From the NCBI RefSeq assembly GCF_024763615.1, contig NC_077222.1:71920001-71984000 (forward strand): a DNA stretch of 64,000 nt, read 5' to 3'. Shown here in pieces: positions 34,205-49,200 of the stretch. The DNA comes from Phlebotomus papatasi (taxonomy: Eukaryota > Arthropoda > Insecta > Diptera > Psychodidae). The translations under genes and the position numbers were made by a program. Each line of letters starts with the position of its first letter. Position 1 is the stretch's first letter. The notes below the pieces were generated by a model. That model was not told the DNA's origin, did not search any database, and saw nothing but the letters and a program-made list of their open reading frames with translations.

Positions 34205-37200
34205 GTGAGTATCGACGACAAAATTGCATGAAAATTTTGCCCTGTCAAACTCACTCGATCAGCCCATCCCAGAAATTCCCTATTCCGGGCCTAAATCCCC
34301 CATTTGGGGCTTCAGGGTAGTATCCCTTGACTACAATAAGACGCCTTAGGACAAATCTGCAAGAAAACTTTAGAAAATTGATTAATAGAAGAAAGAAAAT
34401 AAGTGAAAAGGGGAAGTTTGACATCTCTGTGACGTCCGGAAAGATTTTCTCATTTAGACATCTCGGTGTTTTGATTATTTTCCCGGGGAAATTTGCAAAG
34501 TTATTTGGGTGTTTATTAAATACGGCATAAACTTAATCCTACAGTGGGCGATGTTGGCCGCACCCGGCCAGGATTTCGGCCTGGTGACCTGCATCTTCCT
34601 GTACGAGGATTCCCAAGCCTGCAATCTCGCATTGAGCCAGAGACAGAGGAGAAACTGAGGACCATTATGAAGAGGAGTGGTATTCTATGTCTCGATGGCA
34701 AAGAATATCAGACAGACATAAAAGATCTGGAGGATATGGGGGAATTGGGGAATGGAACGAGTGGACAAGTAGTCAAAATGCGACACGTCGAGAGTGACAC
34801 AATGATAGCAGTAAAGGTAAGACTCTTATTTCATCAATCAATTGAGAAACCACTAAAAGGATTCCCATTGGCTTTGCAGCAAATGCGACGGACGGGAAAT
34901 CAGGAAGAAAATAAGCGGATAATCATGGATTTAGATGTTGTGCTCAAATCCCATGATTGTGAATTTATTGTGAGGTGCCTGGGATGCTTTATCACTCAGA
35001 CAGATGTGTGGATCTGTATGGAGTTGATGGCAACGTGCTTTGATAAGCTCCAGAAGAAATCAAATCTGCCAGTGCCTGAAGAAATTCTCGGGAAGGTTAC
35101 AGTTGCTGTGAGTATTTCTGTTACTTTTCTCTCTTTCAATTTTCCAGTTGCGATTTTTAAATGGGCTTCAGACTATTACTGAACCAGGTTTCTGAAAATC
35201 CTTAATTCCTTAGCAGCAAACATTAACCATTGAAGAATTAAAGAGTGAGAAATTTATCCTTATTCCTGCATTTACATTTATGACGATTCCCAGTAAAAAG
35301 AAATTAGTAAACCAATTGAATTGATCCCTTTAAGAAATTTAGGAAATATTTTTGTATTTTTAAAATTACACAACATCTTCGAAACCTGGAAATATTGTAC
35401 ACTCAGTCCCGGGATTATGCACATTTTTGGGACCGAAAAAAACGCGCGAAATGGTATTATGCATCGAGAAAATTTGCATAACTTCAGGGGCTTTCTTTTG
35501 AATTAAATTAGGTACGTAGAATGAATTTCGCGCGGAGTAATGCTCAACGCACAATAACCACAACAACTTTTGTTTAGTAAACATGTTTTTGACATTTCGA
35601 TGAGATATGACCAACGCACAATAACTTTTGTTTGTAAACATGTTTTCAAAATTTCCTATAAGAGAGAGCGAGATGACTAGATCTACATCTCATTCACTCT
35701 CATTGAAATTTCAAAAACATATTTACAAAACAAAAGTTATTGTGCGCTGAGCATTAGAGTGAGATTTAGATCTAGTCATCTCGCTCATTCTCATGGGAAA
35801 TTTTGAAAACATGTTTACAAACAAAAGTAATTGTGCGCTGGTCATAAAAATAGTCAAAACAAAAAATCAATTTAATAGAAATGCATTAACAAACAATACT
35901 TTTTGGCCAGAATTCTTCAATAAATGGTTAGATTATTTAAAAACTTCACCTTAATAAAAGAAATTAATGTTTTATTCTGAAAAAGAAGCACGGTGTTTTC
36001 AAATTTCCCGCGTCACTGCATAGTTATTTCAAAAATGACTTCATAAATTGACTCCCAATGATAGGCAAACTTGAATAATTGTATGTGCATAATTCCGTCA
36101 GGTGCATAATCCCGAAGTGCATGCATAATGCCGGGACCTAGTGTAAAATTTACAATAATTAAGAGGCCCTAGTTAGATATTTTTAGTAGGGGAAACTGGG
36201 GCACCACTAAACACGGGGTACCACCAAACACGGCGATTTTTTAATCGTATATTGGATATCAGAGGATAAGACCGATAGGAATTTATAGGCACTATAGGGA
36301 TGCTTGTCCACTGAAGGAGTGATCAAGATAGTCCAAGTAGTTTAGAAATAAAAATTACTGTTTGGTGGTACCCCGTGTTTGGTGGTGCCCCAGTTTCCCC
36401 TACACTTGCTCTTCCGTTTTACAGTACAAATCACACAATTTTTCTTTTAAAAAGAAGTGGCAAAGCGTCCCAGGTTTTGCGAAGTGCTTGAACTCGTGAC
36501 ATAAATACTATACCTCAAAGTACCTTAGGAGTAATAAATTTAAATTTCGTATGTTTGATGGTAAATTTCGTCAATTTCTGTGAATTTGTCACTGGTTCGT
36601 ATTATTCATGGAATAATTGACCTATGAATGTTAGATCATATGCAAAATATTATAGCAAATACAAATAAATAAATCTACCGGTCAAATTGAGGAACCGGTA
36701 GAACGAGGGTATTTTACCTTATATCAAAAATATCCGAAAGTCGATATCTCTTACCGTTTGGCCTCTAGCCGTGTCTCAATTTCAAAAATGAAAAATGGTT
36801 TATCTAACTGCTTTCTTTTTGAGTTCGAGCAGTAAAATGAAAAAAAATTGCACGAGAGATGTGAGGAAAATAAAGGACATGCTAACGATTCTTTGATCGA
36901 GTTATTGGAGGGGGGGTACCCCAAATGTCCTAAGTATCAATCTCAAATCATTTAAGCTCTAGAGCTGGCGACAGCCAGACGGACAAACAGAACACCGTGA
37001 TGTCAAAAAACTCAGAACTTCAGATTTTCAAAATTCTATGTTTTGCTTTAACATTTTTTAATAAATCAAATTTTTAAAAATAAGGATTAAGTTAATTTTT
37101 TAGATTTTTAATTTCAAAGACAATTCTATTCCGATTAAACGATACAAGAAAAAGAGTATGAGTAGGGCTTTCGTATAACTTTCAAAATAATATATTTCGT

Positions 37201-40200
37201 ATAATAAAATAATAAGGAAACTGCTTGCAATTTATAAGAGGCTGCATAAAGCACCAATGTCTTATATAACGTGCAATATTTGCAATACAAATTGAAGGTT
37301 TTTGCTATTTTCTTTTCAGAAGCGTTTTTTGGAACCTTGAAAAGTAGTTTAACGTCTTTGTTTTCTATAAAATTAAGTACGTTTAAAATGAATAAAAATG
37401 TAAACATAAATTTGACTGCAAGTTCGGACAGCTGATATTTCGTAATATGAGTCTTATTTTCGTTTATTTCAAGAACTCAACTTACCAAGTCCCCTGTTTT
37501 GAGAAATTACCATAAGATATCCTAATCAGCTCGGAAACTTTCTTTTCAATACCGAAATGGGAGTTTCGAGATATTCAAAATCGAATTTTCGAAAAGCAAC
37601 ATTTCATTTTTTTTAGCTTCTGGGTGTGATCTATTGAAGTTTAAATGTTCCGAAGTGTTCGAACATTTAACGAGACCTTTTTAAATCATTAACTAAAATC
37701 AAATTCTGACAAGTACAAGCCGAGCTATACCCATTTTACGATTATTTTTTTGTTTCTTAATAGCTCGGGTCAAGGTGATGGGAAGGGACAAGTTTTTTTT
37801 CTTTGTTTCGGATCGAAAGCTTCTAGGCCCAGATAAGACATTCTACTAAAATTCAAGATCGATCCGTGGAATAGGGAGTTACGTATTAATAAAATAAATT
37901 GTTGTGGGGGTATTTAAAAATGGCAAAAGTCAGGGGAAGGCTGTGGTGGATCTGACTTTACCATTTGATGTCGTCGACCCGATATTTAACCTTTGCCGCA
38001 AACTGCTTGGCGATACCTCATTCTGATCTCTCACTAGGAGCGTTAGTCATTTCATTATCAATCTATAATGAAGACAATTCCATGTTTTCCATACGAATAT
38101 TTATGCAAAGAGTTTTTCAAAGGGCAAATATAAATCGCAACTGGGTTGTTTCCTCTTGTGATTTATATAACTTGGAAATAACATGATTATTTTCTCTATC
38201 TATTCCTGTACACGTGATAACTGGTGAGCAGACAGTGAAAGCACTAGCTTATTTAAAAGATAAACACGGTGTTATCCACAGAGATGTTAAACCATCGAAT
38301 ATACTGATTGATGAGAAGGGTGTAATTAAACTATGTGATTTTGGAATAAGTGGGAGACTAGTCGATTCAAAGGCCAAAACACGATCAGCCGGATGCGCTG
38401 CTTACATGGCGGTGAGAATAATTTCTTTTCCCTAAAGAAATTTTCTTCCCTTAGGTGATGCATTGAATGCATTTTCTTTCAGCCTGAACGCATCGATCCG
38501 AAGAAACCAGAATACGATATTAGAGCCGATGTATGGTCTTTGGGCATTACATTAGTCGAACTGGCGACTGGCTCTTTTCCATACAAAGGCTGTAAAACTG
38601 ACTTTGAAGTGTTGACCAAAGTTCTAGAATCAGATCCACCATCACTGCCAACTGATCAAGGTTTCAGTTCAGAATTTCAGGATTTCGTCAATAAATGGTA
38701 AGTATTATCATTGGCATATGATTTAATTTTTACGTAGCTCTATATTCAAAGTAATTGTTGATCTTCTGATTGATCATCCTGATAAAATAGTTTAACGAAG
38801 AATTCACATCGTCGTCCGAAATACCCTGAACTTCTGCGACAACCATTTCTAAAGTACTACGAAGATCACTATGTTGATGTACCTTCGTGGTTTTCTTCAG
38901 TAATGGAAAAGGCTGGACTTAAGTCACATCGCAGGTAATTTCTAGAAGAACAATATGTATTCTAAGCTTCGTAGTGATTTTTTTTTCTAACTAAATTGTA
39001 ATTGACTGAATGTGGAATGAGTGAGATCGTTTTGCATCAAACAACATGCATGTTTTTATCATATTCTTTCATCCTCATATTTGTTAATTATCGTATGACA
39101 ATGTTTTTCTTAACATAATAATCATATTGATCTGAATTAAGTTTTGCGGAATTGTGTGCGCGAATGGAACAGTTGACAATTTGCTGTTTATGGTGTACGT
39201 TTATACGCTAGGAAGAGATCTCTGAGATCTATTCCATTTTACGTGAAAAGATTCAGAATTTTTCTATTTTTTATTAGCTTCAGCCGCCAAAATCAGTTTA
39301 CCATTTATCAGTTTGAAAGTTAAATTTCATTTTGTATTTATTTATTAACACAACACGAGGACTTAAGACAATAATTGACTTTGTCCTTGTTCCCGGTGGT
39401 GATAGAAGAATTGTCCAAGACGTTCGAGTTTTTCGTAGTGCTGAACTGTCAACTGATCACCAACTGCTCTTCGGAAAAATTAACCTCAACGAAGACTCTC
39501 CCGCTCTACCTAAGGGTAAGAGCAAAGTGCTTAGATGCATTAGGTGGGAGAGTCTCAAAAAGAAAGACGTTGAGGAAAAATTTGTGAAGGGCGTACAAGA
39601 AAGGTTTGAACAAATTCCACAATCTTCTTCTGACATTGAGGCGGAATGGGACTGTTTTCAAACAGCCATTTTGGCCTCGGCTACAGAAGCTTGTGGTGTT
39701 AAGCGCATTAATGTGACGAACAACGTGAAACGGTCATCTTGGTGGAACACACCGGTAGTAAAAGAAGCCGTTGTTGGAGAGAAAAAGAAGGCTTACAAGT
39801 TGTACATACAACGTAAGGATTCTGATTCTCGTGATCGTTATGTTGAAGCGCGAAAGGCTGCTAAGCTCGCAGTTAAAGCCGCTAGAGAGGAGGCGTGGAA
39901 AAAGTTCGGTGAAAAGCTGGAGCTTGACTACAGAATGGCAAACAAAACTATCTGGCAAACAGTCCGAAGACTCCGAGGGAAGAAGAGCAATTCCATCCAA
40001 GGAAGGGAATCTTCTGACCAAAGAGGAAGAGGTCTTAAATCGCTGGAAAGAGTACTTCTCAGAATTGCTCAATCCTCAGCAAGGCACTGATGATGATGTG
40101 TACCCACGAGTAAAGGCAGGGAGGAAAGTAGTCCTTCAGACAGTGAAGTCCTGTATGCGATTAGTAAATTGAAGGATGGAAAAGCTGCAGGAATTGACGA

Positions 40201-43200
40201 AATACGTCCCGAAATGCTAAAACTCATGGGTATAGCGGGTGTTAATTAGCTCACGCGTGTCATTAAGGTGGCTTGGCAAAGTGGAAGAGCGCCAAAGAAC
40301 TGGCAAGTTGGGATCATTGTACCCATATTCAAAAAGGTAAACAAGAAAGATTGCTCCAATTATAGGGGAATTTCCCTTCTGAGTTTGCCCGGCAAAGTGA
40401 TGCCAAAGTCCTTGAGAGAAGATGCCGAGATATAGTCAAACCCAGACTGGGTGAGGAACAATGCGGTTTCAGACCTGGTAGAAGCACCACGGATCAGCTT
40501 TTCACCCTGAGGATGATTGGCAAAAAGGCTTGGGAGTATGCAATTCCACTCTATGCTTGTTTCATAGATTTGGAAAAGCATATGACCGAGTACCGAGAGA
40601 ACAACTTTGGGATGTACTGCACGAGTACGGACTGGATGAGGAATTGGTGGGAGCTATCCAGTCACTGGCGTTGCTCGAATTGCTCAGCATGAGCAATTGT
40701 TCATTTGTCGTCTGCTTTCCTTTATACGTTACACCGTCTTTCCCAGATTTAACAGAACTACGCCCCTGAAACGAAATTACCATGTAACACTTTAACAGAA
40801 CTGTGTCGGAGATACTTTTCTGCATCTCCTTCCTTATCTATAACTGCATCTTGGAATCCAACAGAACTGTGCATGTGCATGTGCAATGTGCACCTTCCCG
40901 GAACTCCACCAGAACAATAAAACTGTTCATAACCGCATAAGAACGTCTGCGCTCTTTATCTGTAGCACACTGCCTAAGGCGTAGATTCGAATCCCACTTC
41001 TGATTTGTTGTTCTTGGGATAACCAATATCTACTCCTAAGGTCTCAGAACACGGAGCTCCGTGCTCCCCCTCCCGTTCGTTCGATCGAACCAAGACTGAC
41101 TCCTCTGTCCACGAACAAACTCTTTGCCGTTCCGTTATAACAAGAGTAAATGATTGACAACTTTTAAATAATGACCATTGCAATTTTATTAAAAGAACCG
41201 ATTTCTAAAAGTATTAGAAAATTACAAAGTGTCAAAAGTAAAATGGAGAACTGATTAATGCCATTCATCTGTCAACTTCTTCGCAATGAACTGTTCGCGA
41301 CGACTGGGTTATCCATTGTCGAATGAGTCGTTAAATTCATGATCATCAGATTTTTTAAAAATCATTACTGATTTTTGAATTAGACTTTTTTATATTTAAT
41401 AAATCAATAAAGCAGTTCTAAACATGTTTTTGAAAAATGAAAGATAAAATAAGATGATATTAAATAAAAAAAAACTAAGTTTCAATTATTCACAGAATTA
41501 GAGATATTATATTTGCGCATAAACATTTTTTTTTTGGCGAAAAGATGTTTAGAATAAACATACAGGATATAATCTTGGCGTATAAACAGCACCTAAAGGG
41601 CAAATTTGTCAATTTTTTGAGCATGTGTTGTTTCTTTTTTTAATTTAATCCGTTTTATCCCTTGTTCTTATTATAGTTGTTTTTATTTTTTTGTAGGTAA
41701 CAATTATAATCTATTTATTTTGTTAAGTAAGTATTGACATAGAATTTTTCACTTTTTAATACAATTCAACAAATATTTTCTGGCTTTAAAAATAAACTCA
41801 CAGATTTCTTTATTACACTTCTACCAAAATAACCCCCTTATTAATGTGAGCTTTACTCTAATTTTCTATAAATCTTTCTTCGTCGTTTAAATGTCTCTTT
41901 GTAAGTTTTTTAGTCATATTTTTTTGCTATGTTTCGCCTATTTTTCTCTAGATATTGGTAACATACAGAAATTTTGAAATATGATTTTTTTTCAGTGAGT
42001 TTTCTTCTCAAAATAAGATATTTCTTGGTATTTCTTGTTTGATTCTCAATAGAAAAGAAAATCCAATATCTCTGCATTTTCTATCTTTTATTATTTCGCA
42101 CTGGAATGAAGAGCTTTTCACTGTCTGTCTTTAACTCACTGGAAAATGTGTTTGCTGCCCTTTATTTCCAGACTATCGCCCTCACACTTGCAATCTGAAG
42201 CTCATAGGACAATAGTAGCACCATCAAGTATACCAAATTATAAAGAATGTAGTAGCAGTAGTATTCATCGCCATCAAATGTCGCATTCGCCAATTTCACC
42301 AATAAACACATCATCGAACGTATCACCAAGTGCAGCAGGAATAGTCAGTGAAATCGGTGGATCTTCGACGGAGGAAAAGGATGTTGAGGAGCAGAAGAGG
42401 ACCTACAGTGAGGATTTGTACAGTGAAAGGGGAGATGGTGTTTTCTATGGTAGTGGCGGTGAGACGTCGTGTGAATTTCCCATTGATGAAGGGGACTTTG
42501 GCTTAGTCAGAAACACAAAAGATAACCACGATGTTGTGAGTGAAATGAACAAAATGTACAGAAAGTCACCGTTTATGCAACGTAGGAAAGAAATTGGAGA
42601 ATTCGGAAGTCCACGAAGGGAATCAATGTTGAGTAATCTAGGTATGCTAGAATTTCAATTTATATTTTTTTATTTATAATTTTATCTGAAGATATGCAAC
42701 AGAAAAAAAGATATCGGAAAATCTGTAAAATGAAGATTACATTAATGATACGAATGCCCTAAGTTTCTATCTTTAACCGTTTGGTTCTGTAGCCTATTAA
42801 CAGTCAGTCGAAAAAATTTAAAAGTTTTTATATTTTCTGCCAAACCTTCAGAATTAATAATAATGAATCAATAGAGCCACAAAAAAATCATTAAGGTGCT
42901 TAACTTTCAGTATTGTTAATCCCTGAGCTTTTTTCGAATTTCGAAATTTTTTCGAAGTTCCGTTCCGGGACTTAAGAGCTAAATCCCGAAATTCTGCTAT
43001 TTCAGGATCCCATCACCAAAACCACTTTAAGTACCCAAAGGATTTTCGTAGCTCTGGGATATGCAAGATCCCGGGTATTCGGGCTTTCAGGATTAAGAAC
43101 GTCTTAAGATATTAGACATTCAAAAATACTCTGGATTGTGGGATTTACAGAGGTCAAGGATTTAGTGGATCCCGGAATTTTCAACATCCCAGTGTATTTA

Positions 43201-46200
43201 GGGTCCTCAGTTATTCGGGGTAGGGGGAAGTGGGGCACCCTTGAAATTGGGATTTTTCACTTATTTTTGAATAAAATTGAGCCTTATCGTGATATAATTT
43301 AGGTGCATAAAGAGATTGAGAAGCAAAATTTTATCAAGATAAGGCTCAATTTTATTTAAAAGTAGATGAAAAATTCCAATTTCAAAGGTGCCCCACTTCC
43401 CCCTATTGGGATTTTCAATTTTTGTTTTTTGATATTCGAAATCTCGGAATGTTTTGGTTTCCAGGATTTACATGTTCCCGGTTTTTTTCTCTGTTTCGGA
43501 ATTTACAGGTTCCCGGGATATTTAGGGTTCTAAGATATTCGGGTTAACTGGGATTCTTAGGATTTTTGGAGTCCTAAGATATTTGTGATACTGAGATTTT
43601 CGGATTTCTGGAATATACGATTTTTTCCTAATGTTCGGGTTCGGACTTCCAGGATTTACAAATTTCCAGGGTTTTCAGGATACCGGGATATTTAAGATCT
43701 TGTTATATTCAAGTTCGAGATTGCAGATTTCCGGGATTTATGAAATCTTGGAATTTTCAAGATCCCCAGATATTCGAGGTTGCAGGATGTAAAGACTCCT
43801 GGGATATTCAAGACCCCGGGTTTTTGGTGTTCCGTGATATACAAGAGTTTCGGAATTTTCAAAATCGTGAAAAATGTAGGGTCCTAAGATATTCTTCATA
43901 CTGGGATTTTTGAATTCCTGAGATATTCGAGATCTCGGGATATTCAGGATTCTAGGATTTATGAACTCCCGTGATTCTCGTTATATTCGAGTTCAAGGTT
44001 AGAGAATTTCCAAAGTCCCGGGATTTACGGGACCTTAGGATTTTCAAGAGTCTCGGGATATTCGGGACTTTGGGTATTTGGTGATTCGTGATTAACGGAG
44101 TCTCAGGATTTTTAAGATCCCGATTTAAGAACATAAGATATTCGGAATACTATGATTTTCGGTTTCCTGTGATATAATAGATGTCGGGATGTTTTGGCTT
44201 CAACGATTTACAGATTCCCGGAGTATTCGGGGTATCGGGATTTTTAGGTTCCCGGGATATTTAGGGTCCTAAGATATTTGGGTAACTGAGATTCCTGAGA
44301 TTTCCGGAATCCTAAGATATTTGAAATACTCAGATTTTCGGATTTCTGGGATATTCGAGATCCGGTATCCGGAATATTCGGGCTTCCAGGATTTACAGAC
44401 TTTCGAGATATATGGGATCTTGGAATTTTCAAGATCCCTACACTGAGAAAGAAAGGGGGTGCGATTAACTTTTTTCCTTATAACTTTAACACTTTTTAGG
44501 TGTAAAAACATATCAACATTCTTTAATGTTAATTTTGCACCTTTTTAAGGGTAAAATTAACGTGAAAAGGGGTTAATTTAACCCCCAATACACCTATAAA
44601 GGGTAATATTTACACCGATTTCGGATCAATAATGCAGGGTAAAATTAACATATCCGGAATGTTATTTTAACTTTTTCGGATTTCTCTCAGTGTAGACATA
44701 GACATTCGAGGTTCCACGATTTAAAGAATCCTAGGACATTTGGGACCCCGGGTATTTTGTGTTCAGTGATTTATGGCTTCGAGTGACCTGAGGATTAGCC
44801 GAGAGACGGCTTAGCGCAATTATATTCGCAATAATGATTAAACTACTTTTTCCTTATTTTCCACTAAGCCGTCTCTCGGCCTAAGTCGTAAGACTGTCTA
44901 GGGCATTACACAGGGTCTCGAGATTTTTAAGATCCTTCAATGGTGCTACTAACCTACGCATTCCGATTTACACACAGTATCCTATTTATCATAAGCTGAT
45001 GATTGCCTTTTAATTAAAATTCATCGCTTCGATTTCTTTCTTAGGTCACAGCTTCATCCGGAATATGACAAATTCTCCGTTCACCCAGAAAAAATTGACC
45101 AATCAAACGAGACAGCAACAATTGGAGGCCATGAGGAATCAAACAAGACCACCGGATGCTGATGAAAATGGCTTCTGTAATCTCTATGGATCGGATTCTC
45201 CATTGCCATTGCGAAAGCCATCGGGACTTATACAGCCCGATTCCGCACAAATACGTCTACCAGGAAACACTAGTCCAATCGGTAAGTTTATTTTGCTGAG
45301 TGTTTTTTTTTTTCAACAAATTAATAAGAAATTTGAGGAGCAATGCTTTTTTTTTAAAAAAAGACAGAAATAATAGGGAATAATGCAACTAACAAAAAGT
45401 CATTTTGTGTCTTTTACTGTGTGATATATTCATCAATGCTTGGCAAACAAAAAAAAAACCAGTGCTTCAGCGCTTCTACCATCAACAGAGTCAGTTGCGC
45501 GAGAGGCAACTGGAGGAAGAGGGGAAATTGCATCAAGAAAATACAAATCCCTTTCACAGTGATATACTTAAATACCAAACAATTCAGCGATCTCATGTAC
45601 CAAATGTTGGTGTCATGAATCCTTTCCATGAACATCAGTATCACTATAATTTACACCAATACAATCACCGCGGAATTGATGACAAAAGCCATCTCAATCA
45701 GCAATCAGCTAATGCACATCAGCTCAATGCTAATAGTCCAAAGCATCAGTACCTCTTTAGTAGTTGTAGCAATGGCAAAAAGAATTCAGTTCAGCCAACA
45801 TCGTCGGGATTCTATTCACCAGGTGGCAGTGACTACAGAGGAGATTCAACTACAGATTACCCAAGGTTGGATCACAATGTCTACAGCAGTAGTCCCAGGG
45901 GACGAAATTCACCGTCTAACCTGATAAATGGATCTGCGACAGGTGATGGTATTAAGGATGATTCAGGTGAGTTACCTTTTTCTTTAAACTTTTGATTTAC
46001 ATTTGATAGAATTTATTCAAATGCTGCTATGCTTCTGAAGATTTTATTTTTACTTTTGAATTTTTATTATTGTACCTTGTACATTTTATTATTATCATTT
46101 TGATTCAATTTGTACAAAAGCAGCAGCTTCTTATGAATTTTTCTTTGCAATCCATCATTTTATTTTATCCCTCATTGAGATTTTTGTAAAAAATTGGGTG

Positions 46201-49200
46201 ATTGAAAAATAGATCTCGATTCATGGCCTTTGGGAACCTTGTGCCCAAAAGAAAAATATGGATACTCTGACAAACAAAATTTTTGAACAATTTAGAATCG
46301 GTAAAAATCTGATTACCAACGATAAGAATTTCCAAATCTTGTATTTTTCGCGGGAATCCAATTAATTTCTGATAAAAGAAATTTTTTATCAAAAAAAGAG
46401 TTTGATCAAGAAAGGAGTTAAATGAAATTGCTGTCATTATTCCCAAAGAAATAGCTCTGGTTCTTCTATAAGACTTTTATAGGAATATTTTTAACTTGTA
46501 ATATCAACTGATAAGTAGAGTTTTATCCAATCAAAGGAAAAAGCGGTGGCTAAGCGTCCTAGACTTTGCGAAGTGCTCGAACTCGTAACTTAGATGCTAT
46601 ACTTCAAAAGTGCTTTCGCATTATTTATCATTTACCGGTTCTCAACCGATTTAAAACGGTTCATAAATCACTCAAAAGATCTCTCAAAATAGCTTTAGGG
46701 CAGAATCACATTGACAGTAAAATGCTCACCATATTTCGTTAATTTACTCATTTTCATTGCAATTCTTACGTAAATTTTCTATTACGATATTACCTTGTCT
46801 CATACTCGGTTGCACTAGGTGAAAATAGTATAAGAAAATTGAATAAATAAAGCGAAAATGCGATAAACGGTAAGCAAAAAAAAAACTGTAGGATTTTTTT
46901 GCTACCGTTTTTCGTACAGTTTTTTTGCTCACCGTTTATCGCATTTTCGCTTTATTTATTCAATTTTCTTATACTATTTTCACCTAGTGCCACCGAGTAT
47001 GAGATAATGTAACTCGCTAATTGAGAATTTGCGTAAAAATTACAATGAAAATGCGTAAATCAACGAAATGCGGCGAGGAATTTGACGGTGACGGTGATAA
47101 TTTTACTGTCAATGTGATTCTGCCCTTAATCTTAGTAACAAATAGGTATGAGAAGAGAGTAGAAAGCAGAGAATTCTCTTTCGTCATGGCGAACTGTCCT
47201 GCAGTACAGACATATTTAAAATAGCTCCTCGTGGACAGTCTGCAGCCTACTCCAGTTATTGTTCATAAGCCGGCCCGTTTCATACAGTTAATTCGCATTG
47301 CCCCTATAATCCAAAAATAAAAGAAATCAATGGAAATGTTTTCGAGAAATTCTAAAAAAAGACATGTTTTTGGTGGAGATGGAAGGGAGGTGGACGAAAA
47401 AGAAGGAAATACTCTCCAAAGGAGTCACCAAAGACCAGAAGTCGATATATCTTACCGTTCAGCCTCTACACAGAAAAAAAAATTTGTAAAATTGTTCGTA
47501 AATGTTTGTGAAATCCTATGGAGGTCTTACTAAATGCTCGTGAATCATATAACGAACAAAACAAGTTCGTAAAATTTTGTACTTTTTCACAAACATTGTT
47601 CGTAAAATGATCATTTGACGAACATTTTTTGTACTTTTACAAGCATTTGTTCGTAAATGTTCGTAAACACACAAAAAATATTCGTAAAATGCCAAACAAA
47701 AATTTACTAGCAAATACGAACAAATGACGAAATTTTGCGAACATTTTTTTGTGTGTTTACGAACATTTACGAACAAATGTTTGTAAAAGTACAAAAAATT
47801 TTCGTCAAATGATCATTTTACGAACAATGTTTGTGAAAAAAGTACAAAATTTTACAAACTTGTTTGTGGGTTATACGATTCACGAGCATTTCGTAAGTCT
47901 GCTATAGGATTTCACAAACATTTACGAATAATTTTTTCGGTCATAAATGTTCATGGATAAAATGCTCACGAAACATATCCGAAAATGAAAGATATTACTG
48001 AAGTCATTTTCGAACAATAATTTGTAGGAGTCGGTTCTTCTACAATAGTCCTAAAGGTCATTTATTTGAAAATTGTGTGCCATTTCCCTTCATGACAGCA
48101 TCAGAGAAATAGAATACGAGAGGGAAATACAGGCAAACTGGGTTTGACCGTGAAGTGAGGAGCATGAAGCTCCGAATTCTAGGCTCCTGATAGCGAATAA
48201 AGGGGTTATTCCAGGGCCCAGGACAACAAATTTCACTAAAATAACTATCAAAAGTTGTGTTATAATTCCATAGGTGTATCTTGACCAAATTACATAGTCT
48301 GGCAAACCGTGTTTTTTCTGAAATTTTCTAAATTGTGGGAAAAAATTTTATTAAAAAAAATTGTCATTCGGCATTGCGGTATTTAGGCTTTATTTCGGGT
48401 ATTTAAACTTTTTGGGTTTTTGGCTTTCGGGATTTTGACCCATTCAGGATTTTAACCGGAAGCCCCGCTTTGCTTTCATCTCTGTATCTTTGAAAATATT
48501 ATACTTCGAATTGGCTTCTGAAATTATTTTAGAATATTCTTAGATATTTTATCTATCTATTTAAGCAAAAAAAATATAGATTTGTTTTGACCGTTTTGAC
48601 CTTGTAATTCAGGATAGTTGAAATGTTCATGAATTCCAGCTCAAGCTCAGGAAGAATGTTCTCATTATTTTTTTTTTTTTTTTTGTAAAATAAATATCAC
48701 TCTCGAAAGTATGTGGAACATACAACTTTTCGGATTTGGCTGAGATTTTCTGCGTCGATAGGGCAGTAAACTGAACGTTACCTCATCAAGGGTAGAGCTC
48801 ACCGGTGGTTTTTATTTTGAAAAAGGATTTCGAATCAAAATGCCTTGGTTTATATGGACCTTTACGACTCTGAAATCCTTAAAAGACGAAGGGGTCATAA
48901 AATCTGATCTCTAACTGGTTATTGGCCAAGATTTTTAGTAAAATTTTGATTTAGGATTTTACATATTGAAAGCGAATGATCCATAAAATTTTCAAAAACC
49001 AAAAAAAAATATCGCTATTTAGAATTTTGAGACCTTTGAGAACTGGGCTAAACCTCTGGTCTGAAGACAATTTTAGATTAGAATCATTAGATGATCGTAG
49101 GAATTTCTTTTGAGTCACCGGTGAGTCCGTAATCCTTAAAGAATTAATGAATGAAACATTATATGAAATTTATTTTACTACTAGAACTCCACGGAGAGAG

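Larger units (their letters stand above)
42950..44780. repeat. Degenerate GGGATATTCGGG array in hep intron 7
   Basis: About 1.8 kb of loosely repeated units such as CCCGGGATATTTAGGGTCCTA, CGGGATTTTCAAGATC and GGATTTACAG, interrupted by the family G copy (43223) and the family B copy (44441). Units are about 18-25 bp and heavily diverged. Confidence 0.65.

Noticed and set aside
34551..34553. ATG near the start of hep exon 2 as the hep start codon
   Set aside because: It is out of frame; the frame enters through an acceptor at 34543-34544 and joins exon 1 in phase.
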